Assembly (NCBI RefSeq): GCF_900111645.1
Contig: NZ_FOHQ01000001.1
Span: 567,468 to 631,467, forward strand
Length of the DNA stretch: 64,000 nucleotides
Source: Methanococcoides vulcani
GTDB taxonomy: Archaea; Halobacteriota; Methanosarcinia; Methanosarcinales; Methanosarcinaceae
Direction: 5' to 3'
Both the position numbers and the translations under genes were made by a program. Numbering within the stretch: the stretch's first letter is position 1; each line of letters begins with the position of its first letter. This document shows positions 27,782-36,814 of this stretch, piece by piece. The notes beneath the pieces are model-generated. The model ran no database searches. It saw nothing but the letters and a program-made list of their open reading frames with translations, and was not told where the DNA came from.

Positions 27782-27790
27782 TCATTTATC

Positions 27791-28690
27791 TCAAAGGAAA
27801 TTGTGGCTTTGTGCTGTCTGTTTTAGACGCTCAACAAAAAGGTCGAGGATCGCATCTTCTTTTCCAAGGACCCTTTCATCTACCTTTACATCATGACCTG
27901 CTGATTCCAGTACGTTCTTCCATGAAGATTCCTTGTCCCCATAGACGTCCATCTTTGCATGATAGCCGGCTACCATGGTGAAAGGTGCAAGTATGACCTT
28001 TTCGGCATTGATATGTGCAAGGCGGTTCTTGACCTGTTCAATACCCGGATAGCCATTGTTTGTGGCAATAACTATGCGTCCTCCGGTAATCTCATCCAGA
28101 ACCATCTGTAACTGACATAGTGTTGGGTCAGCGTTACCTTCTTCATTGGATGCCACAAGCACAACAGTCCCATCATTGAATATGGAAGCTAATGCCTCTG
28201 CAACATTGCTATAATCTTCTGCTTTCAGAAGAAGTGGGTTGCTGATAAGTATTCCATCGATGTCCAGCATTCCGTGTGGACCAACAAGATTGTTAATTCC
28301 GGAAACGACTGGGTAGATCGAATGCAAAGCATTACCTGGTGTAATATACAATGGTTGTACTACTATCTGTGAATAACCATCATCGATCAAACCTGCCAGT
28401 GCACCAAGAACACTGTTTTTTCTTTCACCCTGCTCTGCAAGAACTTTTCTTATGACATCAGAAGTAACTGCAAGTCTAAACTCTACATCCGGATAGGCTT
28501 CCTTCATTTTTGAGACACATTTGTTCACAAATTCATCACACTCTGGTGATGTTGTCCCTTCAATTACTGCAACAACTGCTCCTTTATCCTCTTTAGGAGC
28601 ACCATGTCCTGGAATATTCTCTGTCATTTTACTGATCTCCATACTTACTTTTGAAAAATTAAAATGCCTATCAATAGATTCTAATTTCAT
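27791..28690 (-). CDS. CbiK-family chelatase homologue lacking catalytic residues
   Basis: The 299-residue protein aligns along its length with CbiK, the class II cobalt chelatase acting on sirohydrochlorin: VVVQPLYITPG (about 110-119), ISNPLLLKAEDY, NGYPGIEQV (213-220), LAPFTMVAGYHAKMDVYGDKESSW (in two parts, 234-257). But the general-base His in the usual GHG motif is replaced (VASNEEG at 179-185) and the Glu before GYP is Asn (NNGYP); only the last His (His244 of AGYHA) remains. It may therefore bind a tetrapyrrole without inserting metal. The first 36 residues are extra. It follows the NifK-like gene by 77 bases. Confidence 0.75.
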   Translation of the reverse strand: MKLESIDRHFNFSKVSMEISKMTENIPGHGAPKEDKGAVVAVIEGTTSPECDEFVNKCVSKMKEAYPDVEFRLAVTSDVIRKVLAEQGERKNSVLGALAGLIDDGYSQIVVQPLYITPGNALHSIYPVVSGINNLVGPHGMLDIDGILISNPLLLKAEDYSNVAEALASIFNDGTVVLVASNEEGNADPTLCQLQMVLDEITGGRIVIATNNGYPGIEQVKNRLAHINAEKVILAPFTMVAGYHAKMDVYGDKESSWKNVLESAGHDVKVDERVLGKEDAILDLFVERLKQTAQSHNFL

Positions 28691-28767
28691 CTATTTGTCT
28701 AGGGAACATACTATATGAAATCTTTTATTATATTATAAGTAAGGCTATGCATGAAAAGTTTATTCTT

Positions 28768-30048
28768 TTAAGATAACATGCGTATGCCGTTGAGAACTTC
28801 TTCAAGGATCATGAGGGCACCGGTTGTACCCATGTATGTTTTTTGGACCATGTCCAGATATTCTCCGGCTGGAAGGGCTATCTCAATTCCATTCCTGCAC
28901 ATATTCTGGTTACGCAAAGATCCTACGGTATGACCGTCTGCGATTGCAATATCTACCGGCTGATCACCGGGGAAAATATCCCACTCATCAGTAAAACCGA
29001 TCTCCTTCATAAACTCGCAAAGAGCCCGTTCATATTCAGGATCCCCTCCGGGAAGCGTCTTTACTGCCATGGGTGCCATCCCAAGATAATAATAAAGCCA
29101 TTTGGTCAGTGGGAGTGCCAGGGAACTGTCTGCCTGAATTGAAAATGTAGCACCTTTCGGCAGACCTGTAAGTGAATTATATCTTGCTATCTTCCTGTAA
29201 GCGGTCTTTCTGGCTTGGGATATATCTTCCAATGCTCTGGATGCATCAATATCCATTGCTTCAGCTATTGAATTTAAGAATGATACAGTGGCATCAAATC
29301 CTACAGGCGCTCCTTCCGGACAATATATATAGGGAATCCCAAACTTATTTTCATACCATTTTGCGACCTGAAGTCCATATTCTGCACACAGGACGATATT
29401 AAATGAAGCCTGACCTGAAGCTTTTATTTCATCCATGCTACAGCCGGCCGGTATAACAGAACCGACTTCCACTCCCATAAGGTCCAGAAGTCTCTTTATT
29501 TCTTTGATCGTCCCCTCCCAGTGCTTATGGGATATGGAAAGTCCTAAAATGTTCACTTTTTCCGATGAACTTTTGCCGGGTTCACGTACATATTTCTTCA
29601 ATATCTCCAGCAATGTTTTTTCAAAACCTTCAGGTGCCGAGCGTGAGAAATCCACACTTTCAATGGCCACACATTGATCTTCAAGTCCCGTTTCCTTGAA
29701 TGTGTATTTGAGGTCATCCCCGATCAATGTTGCACCCGGTGAGTTGATCACCACGATGGCTCCTTTTTGTCTGGGTGCCACGTTTGGAAGAATGCTTAAC
29801 AGTTTCTCCGATGAACCTGCCACATAATCATCCTCGTCAAGATAGGTGCAGGGGATGCGTGGTTGTCCAAAATAGAATTCCTCAGCAAAAGAGAGCGGAT
29901 CAAGCGAAGACTCCCTTGGATATTGCTGGTTCGATATGTGGGCATGGTAGAATTTGCATCCTGTCGGGCTGTTCAGTACTACACAGCAATCTTCAATACT
30001 TTCCGCTGCAAAAATGGAACCTGTCAATGCATCCGGGATAAATGTCAT
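28768..30048 (-). CDS. Nitrogenase-like reductase subunit (NifK/BchB-like)
   Basis: A 426-residue member of the oxidoreductase/nitrogenase component 1 family. It begins directly in the family's first conserved strand. Of the three cluster Cys of NifD/NifK, only the middle one is kept (Cys31 in SPTGCKFY); the first is lost (DALTG) and the third is replaced ([10 protein letters not shown] instead of a Cys-Pro there). This is the pattern of BchB, which gives one ligand to a shared 4Fe-4S cluster. The gene overlaps the preceding fusion gene by ATGA, so the two are made together, presumably as a heterotetramer. The substrate is unknown; the neighbours suggest a tetrapyrrole. Confidence 0.82.
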   Translation of the reverse strand: MTFIPDALTGSIFAAESIEDCCVVLNSPTGCKFYHAHISNQQYPRESSLDPLSFAEEFYFGQPRIPCTYLDEDDYVAGSSEKLLSILPNVAPRQKGAIVVINSPGATLIGDDLKYTFKETGLEDQCVAIESVDFSRSAPEGFEKTLLEILKKYVREPGKSSSEKVNILGLSISHKHWEGTIKEIKRLLDLMGVEVGSVIPAGCSMDEIKASGQASFNIVLCAEYGLQVAKWYENKFGIPYIYCPEGAPVGFDATVSFLNSIAEAMDIDASRALEDISQARKTAYRKIARYNSLTGLPKGATFSIQADSSLALPLTKWLYYYLGMAPMAVKTLPGGDPEYERALCEFMKEIGFTDEWDIFPGDQPVDIAIADGHTVGSLRNQNMCRNGIEIALPAGEYLDMVQKTYMGTTGALMILEEVLNGIRMLS

Positions 30049-32240
30049 CTTATCACCTCTCCGTCAATTTTCCATCCTTCGATCTCAGGGAGCCTCAACA
30101 AGCGACTCCATCTTTGTGCCATGAATATATCATTCCTGAAACCCACTTCCGGACAGAAGGGGATCGAGTCATAGTGTACGCCATCCGAGGCAAACATTGG
30201 CGGATAATTTGAAAGAACAAGATGGGGTCGATGGTCCAATATATCCTTCTCTCTCTGTTGTGCAGTATAATTATCTTCCACATGGACCTTCCCTGCATAT
30301 TTACTGGAAAACCCTTCCTCTGCTGATGAATGAAGGAGTCCGATCTTAAGAACGTCCATGCCCAGGTCGAAGATAATGTCAAGTAACCAGTCAATGCTCC
30401 GGCTGTATGTATTTATCAGTACTTTTTTACCTTGAAGGAAGGGACGCAAGCGCGTCATTTCAGCATCGTATATCTGCTTTTCTTTCTCAATGATCATCTC
30501 TGCATCATTTTTCCTGCCACTCAGGTGAGAAAGTTCCTCCAGCCATTTTGATGTCTCATTAAATCCTATCGGGAAGTTCATATCTGTAAAAGAGGCATTA
30601 AAGCAGTTCTCAAGGTGGTCCCTGACAAGCTGGCTTGAATCATCTTTCTTTGCAAGGATATTGATCTCACCTTTTTTGAACTGACGGATGGAATCAATAG
30701 TGGTACTGTTCAGGAAACGGCAGTTCACTTTCAATCCGATGTCATCAAGGAGGGATTCGATGGTCTGGAAATTAACTTCAACATTGTCAGATAGATTTTT
30801 CTCGGCTACGATATTGACAAACCCTTTTTCAGGAGATACGCTATTATCTATCAGTTCTGATACCTTTTTCCACCCTTCTACAAGGCCCTGTGCAAAATCA
30901 CCTGCAAGATTCCCGTCCACAGGTACCGGGATTATCTTAGTTCTCGGATATTGCTCCTGCACCATTGATACGGCTGTCTCAAGATCATCTCCTATAAGGC
31001 CTGCAGGGCATGTCGTTACCAGAAATACAATTTCCCAACCCTGGGATGCGGCTTCTTCAAGTTTATTCCTGAGCTCTTCCAGTCCACCGAATATGAATGA
31101 AGTCTCACCCATGTCAGTTGATGCGATCTCACCTTTGCAAGGAAGATCAGTTCCATGTCGCGATCTTGCTGCAAGCACGTTGGATGAAAGGAAGTGGGTC
31201 ACTATATGACCACAACTTCGGGGACCGTGTATTATTGTCAATGACCCGTTCACCTGGGATGTAGTGGTTACCGCACCGGCAAAAGCACAACCATGCAGTG
31301 GTTCTTTGTTCCGCACACTTTTGGAATACAGGTTCTTTCGGACTGGCAGAGTATCTTTTCCATCTGTTGGTCCTTTAGGTATATGAGTAGAGCTTATCTG
31401 GTCCGGCTTAATAACAGGTATATTCCTTCCAAGCACAAGTGTTTCCATTTCACTATTTTCCAGAGGTTTAGAAGGATACAGTCGGTTAGAACCTGTGACA
31501 AGATGGGATATATATTCGGAAAGATCCCGAAAGACGGTTGCAACATCGGAATCAGGGAATGCTTCTAATGTGGTTTTTCCCTGTTTTTCTGCCTCTGCAA
31601 AAAGCTCGCTTCTGGGTATTGATGCTACCACAGGTAATTTGACAGCTTTGGCAAAAGCATCAACTCGTTCATCTTCGTGTTCCAATCCCCTGCCATTGTG
31701 GATTATACCTGCCACCCTGGGTGAACTCCCATCAAAATTAAGTATCCCGCGCAGGATATTATTGGCAGCATACAAAGCCATGTATTCCCCGGAAGTTACA
31801 AGGAATACAGCATCAGCATATTCCCTTCGTAAGGGTACTGCAAAACCTCCACATACAACATCACCCAGTACATCATATAGTGACAGGTCAAATGGTATTT
31901 CATGTATGCCCAGCCGGTCCAGCAATTCGAACATGCTAAGGATACCTCTTCCTGCACATCCGACACCGGGTTCAGGACCACCTGCTTCAACACAGGACAC
32001 TCCCTTGTAGCCATCGAAAAGGATATCTCCAAGGAGGCGGTCTTCTGGAAGGGTATCGCGTATATATTCCATAACGGTGGTTATGCTGTTCCCGTTCGTA
32101 AGAAGACGGGTGGAGTCGTGCTTTGGATCACAGCCTATTTGGAGTACTTTTTTTCCGGATTCTGCCAGGGCAGCCGACAGATTTGATGAAACAGTGGATT
32201 TCCCAATTCCACCTTTACCATAAAGTGCTATTTGTATCAT
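30045..32240 (-). CDS. NifH-NifD-like fusion, reductase plus catalytic subunit
   Basis: A 731-residue protein joining two usually separate parts. Residues 1-250 are NifH/BchL/CfbC-like: GKGGIGKST at 8-16, CDPKHDST at 37-44, and the two Cys that hold the bridging 4Fe-4S cluster (Cys95 in VGCAGRG, Cys130 in VVCGGF). After a linker (about 250-312) comes a NifD/BchN-like domain with all three cluster Cys (Cys318 HGCAF, Cys343 RSCGH, Cys411 [11 protein letters not shown]) and [11 protein letters not shown]. No FeMo-cofactor ligands are evident, so it is not a nitrogenase. Electrons would flow from its own ATPase part to the component 1 core. The frame is unbroken, and AGGGAAAAT lies before the start. 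Confidence 0.88.
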   Translation of the reverse strand: MIQIALYGKGGIGKSTVSSNLSAALAESGKKVLQIGCDPKHDSTRLLTNGNSITTVMEYIRDTLPEDRLLGDILFDGYKGVSCVEAGGPEPGVGCAGRGILSMFELLDRLGIHEIPFDLSLYDVLGDVVCGGFAVPLRREYADAVFLVTSGEYMALYAANNILRGILNFDGSSPRVAGIIHNGRGLEHEDERVDAFAKAVKLPVVASIPRSELFAEAEKQGKTTLEAFPDSDVATVFRDLSEYISHLVTGSNRLYPSKPLENSEMETLVLGRNIPVIKPDQISSTHIPKGPTDGKDTLPVRKNLYSKSVRNKEPLHGCAFAGAVTTTSQVNGSLTIIHGPRSCGHIVTHFLSSNVLAARSRHGTDLPCKGEIASTDMGETSFIFGGLEELRNKLEEAASQGWEIVFLVTTCPAGLIGDDLETAVSMVQEQYPRTKIIPVPVDGNLAGDFAQGLVEGWKKVSELIDNSVSPEKGFVNIVAEKNLSDNVEVNFQTIESLLDDIGLKVNCRFLNSTTIDSIRQFKKGEINILAKKDDSSQLVRDHLENCFNASFTDMNFPIGFNETSKWLEELSHLSGRKNDAEMIIEKEKQIYDAEMTRLRPFLQGKKVLINTYSRSIDWLLDIIFDLGMDVLKIGLLHSSAEEGFSSKYAGKVHVEDNYTAQQREKDILDHRPHLVLSNYPPMFASDGVHYDSIPFCPEVGFRNDIFMAQRWSRLLRLPEIEGWKIDGEVIR

Positions 32241-32324
32241 ATTTTCCCTGAATTGATATTCGTTTTATGTCTTATTATTTAATAACCTTGGAATTGCAAA
32301 ACTGGTCAATTTACAAAGAGATCC

Positions 32325-33395
32325 TCATTCTCCTCTTCTATGGTGAACTGGATCCAGACCTTCAGTCTGTTGTTCTGTTGCCGTGAGCTTCCTGAGGAAA
32401 TGGACCATATCTCCTATGGAGTTGAACCGATTTGTATTATCTTCGAACCTGCAATCCCAGAATGCAATATCACTATCAATACCCACTTCAATGTGTAGTT
32501 CTGCGTTTTCCGGGCCTACTATTTTATAACCTGCTCTCTCAAGGGCTCTTGTGGTCCACATATGCTCCATTCCTTTAGCACCACTAAGGCAGGCATGTCC
32601 TTTTTCTTCAGGAGATATGACAAATACGCCCTTTTCCCTGTCAAAGTGCACACCTTTCACATCAAATGCAGATCCAAAGACTCCTCTTAGTACGAGATCT
32701 TCAGGTGCACCGGAAATAAAATTATTATTTCCATCGATCAGCCACAACCTGTCTGCAGACCTTATGGCCAGATCCAGGTCATGTGTTGATAGAAGGACCG
32801 CTCTTCCCGGATGTCTGGAAAGTGATCTGAGTATTCTCATGACCTCCACTCTGTGTGGCAGGTCAAGGAAAGCTGTAGGTTCATCAAGTATCAATAACGA
32901 TGGATCCTGTGCAAGTCCCCTTGCGATCATTACCTTCTGCTTTTCACCGTCACTTAGCTCATGGATGAACCGATGGGAGAGGTTGGTAGCTCCAACTGCA
33001 TCAAGAGAACTGCTGACCATGAACCTATCTTCTTTGGATAAGGAACCGGACCATCCGGTATAGGGGTATCTTCCCAGTGCAGCTACATCATAAGCTGTCA
33101 GGTGACCGGCACTTACAGGACTTGTCATGACTATGCTTAATAATCTGGATTTTTCAGAAGTTGTCAGGTCTGCTATGTTCTTTCCTTTGAGAAAAACATC
33201 CCCTGCTACAGGGGGTTGTAAACCTATAAGAGTTCGCAGAAGTGTTGATTTGCCTGCTCCGTTGGGACCTACAAGGCATACCAGCTCTCCTTCGTTAAGC
33301 TGGATATCCAACCCGCTGGATATAATAGTAGGTTTTTGTTTTCCGGAAATATAACCTGTGGAAAGACCATTGGTCATGAGAAGGCGATGGTTCAT
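32325..33395 (-). CDS. BtuD/FepC-like ABC transporter ATPase
   Basis: A 356-residue ATPase of a corrinoid/siderophore/heme importer. Walker A is GPNGAGKST (about 39-47), signature LSDGEKQK, Walker B LLILDEP, switch STHDLDL. The C-terminal hundred residues (about 255-356, with KGHACLSGAKGMEHMWTTRA) form an extra domain seen in some archaeal and bacterial corrinoid-transport ATPases. It overlaps the permease gene by ATGA. The associated CbiZ and CobN make a tetrapyrrole cargo likely. Confidence 0.87.
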   Translation of the reverse strand: MNHRLLMTNGLSTGYISGKQKPTIISSGLDIQLNEGELVCLVGPNGAGKSTLLRTLIGLQPPVAGDVFLKGKNIADLTTSEKSRLLSIVMTSPVSAGHLTAYDVAALGRYPYTGWSGSLSKEDRFMVSSSLDAVGATNLSHRFIHELSDGEKQKVMIARGLAQDPSLLILDEPTAFLDLPHRVEVMRILRSLSRHPGRAVLLSTHDLDLAIRSADRLWLIDGNNNFISGAPEDLVLRGVFGSAFDVKGVHFDREKGVFVISPEEKGHACLSGAKGMEHMWTTRALERAGYKIVGPENAELHIEVGIDSDIAFWDCRFEDNTNRFNSIGDMVHFLRKLTATEQQTEGLDPVHHRRGE

Positions 33396-34465
33396 ATGGA
33401 AACACCTCTGCCACTCTTGCTTCCACGAATGACGACCCAGATGACGACCGGGGCACCTAGCAGTGATGTTATCGAGTTTAGGGGAAGCATAAGATCACTT
33501 CCGGGCATCTGGGCCAGAAGGTCGGAAGCAAGTGCAAGGAATGCGCCAACCAGAGCACATGCAGGCACAAGGGTCCGATGATCAGCTGTTACAAATATGC
33601 CTCTGCACAGGTGTGGTACAGCAACACCCAAAAAAGCTATGGGGCCGCAGAAAGCTGTCACTGTTCCAGCCAGCAGTGCTGTGCTTATTATTATTAGACT
33701 ACGTGTCCTTGAGAAGTTCATACCCATACTTGTAGCATATCGCTCACCCAGTAGGAGGGCGTTCAAAGGCTTTGCCAGAAGAAAAGATGTAACCAGTCCT
33801 GTAATTGAAAATAATGTCATTATGTATACCTGTTGCCATGTGACTCCTGCAAAGCTTCCGAATGTCCATATGATGAAAGCCTGGACACGTTCTGCAGCGC
33901 TAAAATGCATAAGTACTGTCACAACAGAAGATGTCACGTATCCGAACATAAGGCCAAGGATGAGAATGGTCATGCTGTTCTCCACACGCCGGGAAACGAA
34001 CAGCACAATGAGCATTACTGTAGAGGACCCGATGAAAGCTGCCATGGCAACCCCTGCATCCCCCATGAGTCCCATGCCGGATACCAGTGCTGAGGCAGTT
34101 GAAGCACCTGCAGAAAGAACTATCAGGGCAACACCCAGACTGGCTCCGGAGCTAATTCCCAATATATATGGTCCTGCAAGTGGATTCCTGAAAAGGGTTT
34201 GCATCTGTAGACCGGCTACCGCAAGTGCAGAGCCGCCAAAGACAGCAGCGCAGGCGCGAGGGAGGCGGAAATTCAATATGATCCCCTCCCAGCTTTCTTT
34301 CTGCACATCCTGTCCTAAGAGTATTGAGATGACCGCATCAACAGGAATCTTTACAGATCCCAGTACAAGATCCAGTACGAAAAATGTACTTAAGAGTACT
34401 ATGAACAGCGTCATTAGAGGAAAGATCTTCCTTTTTGTCTCAGGACCCCGGTCATCATAGTTCAA
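33392..34465 (-). CDS. BtuC/FecCD-like ABC transporter permease
   Basis: A 357-residue FecCD-family permease with about ten helices; motifs RLPRACAAVFGGSALAVAG in two parts, NPLAGPYILGISSGAS, and GPIAFLGVAVPHLCR are intact. The start is TTG 34465, well supported by GGAGGT eight bases upstream and overlapping the stop of the binding-protein gene. Works with the adjacent ATPase and binding lipoprotein. Confidence 0.9.
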   Translation of the reverse strand: MNYDDRGPETKRKIFPLMTLFIVLLSTFFVLDLVLGSVKIPVDAVISILLGQDVQKESWEGIILNFRLPRACAAVFGGSALAVAGLQMQTLFRNPLAGPYILGISSGASLGVALIVLSAGASTASALVSGMGLMGDAGVAMAAFIGSSTVMLIVLFVSRRVENSMTILILGLMFGYVTSSVVTVLMHFSAAERVQAFIIWTFGSFAGVTWQQVYIMTLFSITGLVTSFLLAKPLNALLLGERYATSMGMNFSRTRSLIIISTALLAGTVTAFCGPIAFLGVAVPHLCRGIFVTADHRTLVPACALVGAFLALASDLLAQMPGSDLMLPLNSITSLLGAPVVIWVVIRGSKSGRGVSI

Positions 34466-35682
34466 TTCTGTGTACCTCCGGTTAAAGGTGCAAGCTGCTG
34501 GTAATAGACAAATTCGTGTTCAGGCAAAAGTTCCGGATGGAAGATCTTTACCATATCTGCAAGGATATCTTCAGGGTGGACAATACCCGATTCATGGTAA
34601 TCATTGCCTCCCCATTCGTTTACCCTGCGGTTGTTATTGTAGACGTTCCCGGATTTGGCGGCTACAAAATCAAAATAGCGTTCATCATCTGCCTTTGCTT
34701 CGTCAAGACTGGACCAGATTCCTGTATCTATCCAGTAGTCCGCATCCAGTGACCTGTCATATACTGATTCAAAACCAAGGGTCATGCTTCCGCTTGAATT
34801 GTCCTCAGACCACAGGTATGAAGCACCAGCATCCTCCATCAGGCGGGCAGCATAGCTTTTTCCACCCGGGGTGTACCAGGTGCCTTGCCATGATACTCCG
34901 GAAAATACTGTAGGTTTGTCTTCCACCTGATCTGCAAGGGATGAAATGTATTCATATTCTGTGACAACTTCATCAAAGTAGAGGTTTGCTTCATGTTCTT
35001 TGTTGAAAAAAAGGGATGTGAACTTGACCCATTCAGTTCTGCCGAGAGGATGTTCCTCCATATAATCTGCGTTAATGACAACATCAAGCCCAACCTCTTC
35101 CAGTTTTGGATGAACATCATAGGCAGGATTGCCTGTTGCATATGTCATGACAACATCAGGGTCAATGTCCATGATCACTTCGAGATTGATTGAATCGGCT
35201 CCGCCAACTTCCACAACACTGCCATCCTCTACCATTTCAAGTACATACGGACTGTTCACGTATCGAATATCCTTATGCCCTTTGAGATGGTCTGTGACAC
35301 CAAGTATCTCCAGATGTGGCAGGTAAGTTGTGGATATGGTCACTATGCCTTCAACGGGTATCTCAAAAACAGTAGCTTCTTCATATCCATCCGGTATGCT
35401 GGTTCCTCTCTGGACCAGAAGATATACTAAGGATTCTTCGGCTCCGCGCCAGGGCTGGTTGACAGTTACTACTTTGTATGAATCGTAATATTCCACTGAA
35501 AAACGGCTGGAATATTCAACCTCTACCTTTTCAGGGAACAGGTCTCCTTCTTTAACTATATTACTATCTATATTTACTTCACTGCCGAAAGCCTGTTCAT
35601 CATTCGGGGAGGATCGATCCGAAATGCAACCTGCTGCTATGACAGCTAGCAGGATGGCAACCAATACCAGATGTTTCATCAT
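34462..35682 (-). CDS. BtuF/FepB-like substrate-binding lipoprotein
   Basis: A 406-residue periplasmic-binding protein of the helical-backbone class, with a lipoprotein signal peptide (lipobox AAGC, Cys about 19) and the family hallmarks VTTYLPHLEILG-like TT.LP, DPDVVMTYATG and GVSWQGTWYTPGG. Such proteins bind corrinoids, heme or ferric siderophores outside the membrane. A TATA-like AT-rich patch precedes it (35690-35760), so the transporter may also have its own promoter inside the cluster. Confidence 0.87.
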   Translation of the reverse strand: MMKHLVLVAILLAVIAAGCISDRSSPNDEQAFGSEVNIDSNIVKEGDLFPEKVEVEYSSRFSVEYYDSYKVVTVNQPWRGAEESLVYLLVQRGTSIPDGYEEATVFEIPVEGIVTISTTYLPHLEILGVTDHLKGHKDIRYVNSPYVLEMVEDGSVVEVGGADSINLEVIMDIDPDVVMTYATGNPAYDVHPKLEEVGLDVVINADYMEEHPLGRTEWVKFTSLFFNKEHEANLYFDEVVTEYEYISSLADQVEDKPTVFSGVSWQGTWYTPGGKSYAARLMEDAGASYLWSEDNSSGSMTLGFESVYDRSLDADYWIDTGIWSSLDEAKADDERYFDFVAAKSGNVYNNNRRVNEWGGNDYHESGIVHPEDILADMVKIFHPELLPEHEFVYYQQLAPLTGGTQN

Positions 35683-35768
35683 AAACCATTACCTCTGTAA
35701 ATAATCTTTCTTAGCAAAGAAGCTCATGATATAAAAATAGATGGATTTAAATTAAAATAATTTTATCT

Positions 35769-36779
35769 TTAACGAGTCCACTGATTGCCATTTAGTGATC
35801 CACATTGTAATCTTAACTTCCGATCAAGTTCATCCAGTCCCTTGGTTACGAATTCATGAGTAAGGTAATTCGGTGATACAATATCCACGATATCTTTACA
35901 TTTAGTTATGCTAAAAGGCATATGTTGATCGATCTTCCCCACATGTTCCATTATGTCCATATAGCTTTCAGAAAAGTTCTTTTCCTGAAGATGAGGGGGG
36001 TGCTGTGGCAGTATGCTCTCTTTCTGGTAATCTCCTGAAAGACTGTAATGAAAGTGCATTCCTTCGATCTTTTCGATGATCTCACGTGGAAGTTTATCAA
36101 GCCTGTCCAGCACAGTACCTACAGCACAATTTTCCTCATTACAGCACATAGTGGCATTCATAAAATGACCTGTATCCAACAGGAACGCCCAGTTGTTAAA
36201 ATCAAGCATGTCACTAAAACGAAGGGTCAGTTCGGGATCAAGCAAGGTAAGACCTGGCCACCAGAGATTCTCGAAGAAGAGTCTTACCGGAGGTTCCCCA
36301 TCAGGAAAATGTGAGACTGCTTCATTAAGGAGGTCAGCGGTAGCACACAGGACATCTTCATCTGTGCAACCGTGGTTGCGTGTGAAGACCTGGTCCGTTT
36401 CAACATAGCTAACATGGAAAACTGCGTATGCAGGATCAAACGCTGAAACATTTTCCATGGTGTTACAAAACCTTGAGATCAATTCTTCCCTGTTGCGGCC
36501 ACCATATATGATATTGATCTCCCATTCCTCCAGACCCTCAAGATCAGGGTCGCCTGTTAGCAGCTTGAAATAAGCAAAGGGACTTGGAAGGTGAACTCCA
36601 TGTACAAGGTGTGCAGGTATCTCCGGTAGAGGTTCATTTCCTACCAGAAGTTCCAGCCCATTAAGTCCATGTCCTGAAACGAATTGTTCCAGTGAGCTCC
36701 AGTCCCCTCCAAACCTTTCGATATCACAGGGATAGATGGAAAAATTCACCAGTTCCTTTATTTCCTTCTGCTTTATCAT
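35769..36779 (-). CDS. TIM-barrel protein (sugar phosphate isomerase/AP endonuclease 2 fold)
   Basis: A 336-residue protein of the PF01261 xylose-isomerase-like TIM-barrel group. Conserved points are HGVHLPSPF, RLFFENLWWPG (metal-binding Glu), LLDTGHFMNA (Asp, His) and IEGMHFHYS (His), the usual metal-site residues. I start at ATG 36779, with AGGAA nine bases upstream, not at a TTG at 36818. It sits between the AAA chelatase genes and the importer genes. Its substrate is not known; an epimerase or lyase step on a tetrapyrrole side group or a nucleotide sugar is possible. Confidence 0.7.
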   Translation of the reverse strand: MIKQKEIKELVNFSIYPCDIERFGGDWSSLEQFVSGHGLNGLELLVGNEPLPEIPAHLVHGVHLPSPFAYFKLLTGDPDLEGLEEWEINIIYGGRNREELISRFCNTMENVSAFDPAYAVFHVSYVETDQVFTRNHGCTDEDVLCATADLLNEAVSHFPDGEPPVRLFFENLWWPGLTLLDPELTLRFSDMLDFNNWAFLLDTGHFMNATMCCNEENCAVGTVLDRLDKLPREIIEKIEGMHFHYSLSGDYQKESILPQHPPHLQEKNFSESYMDIMEHVGKIDQHMPFSITKCKDIVDIVSPNYLTHEFVTKGLDELDRKLRLQCGSLNGNQWTR

Positions 36780-36814
36780 ATTGGCATTTCCTTTTATATT
36801 CAGTATTGCTGGGA

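Noticed and set aside
30045-32240. True nitrogenase or CfbC-CfbD
   Set aside because: It lacks FeMo-cofactor ligands and scaffold genes, and its two-subunit component 1 with a fused ATPase differs from the separate homomeric CfbC and CfbD.
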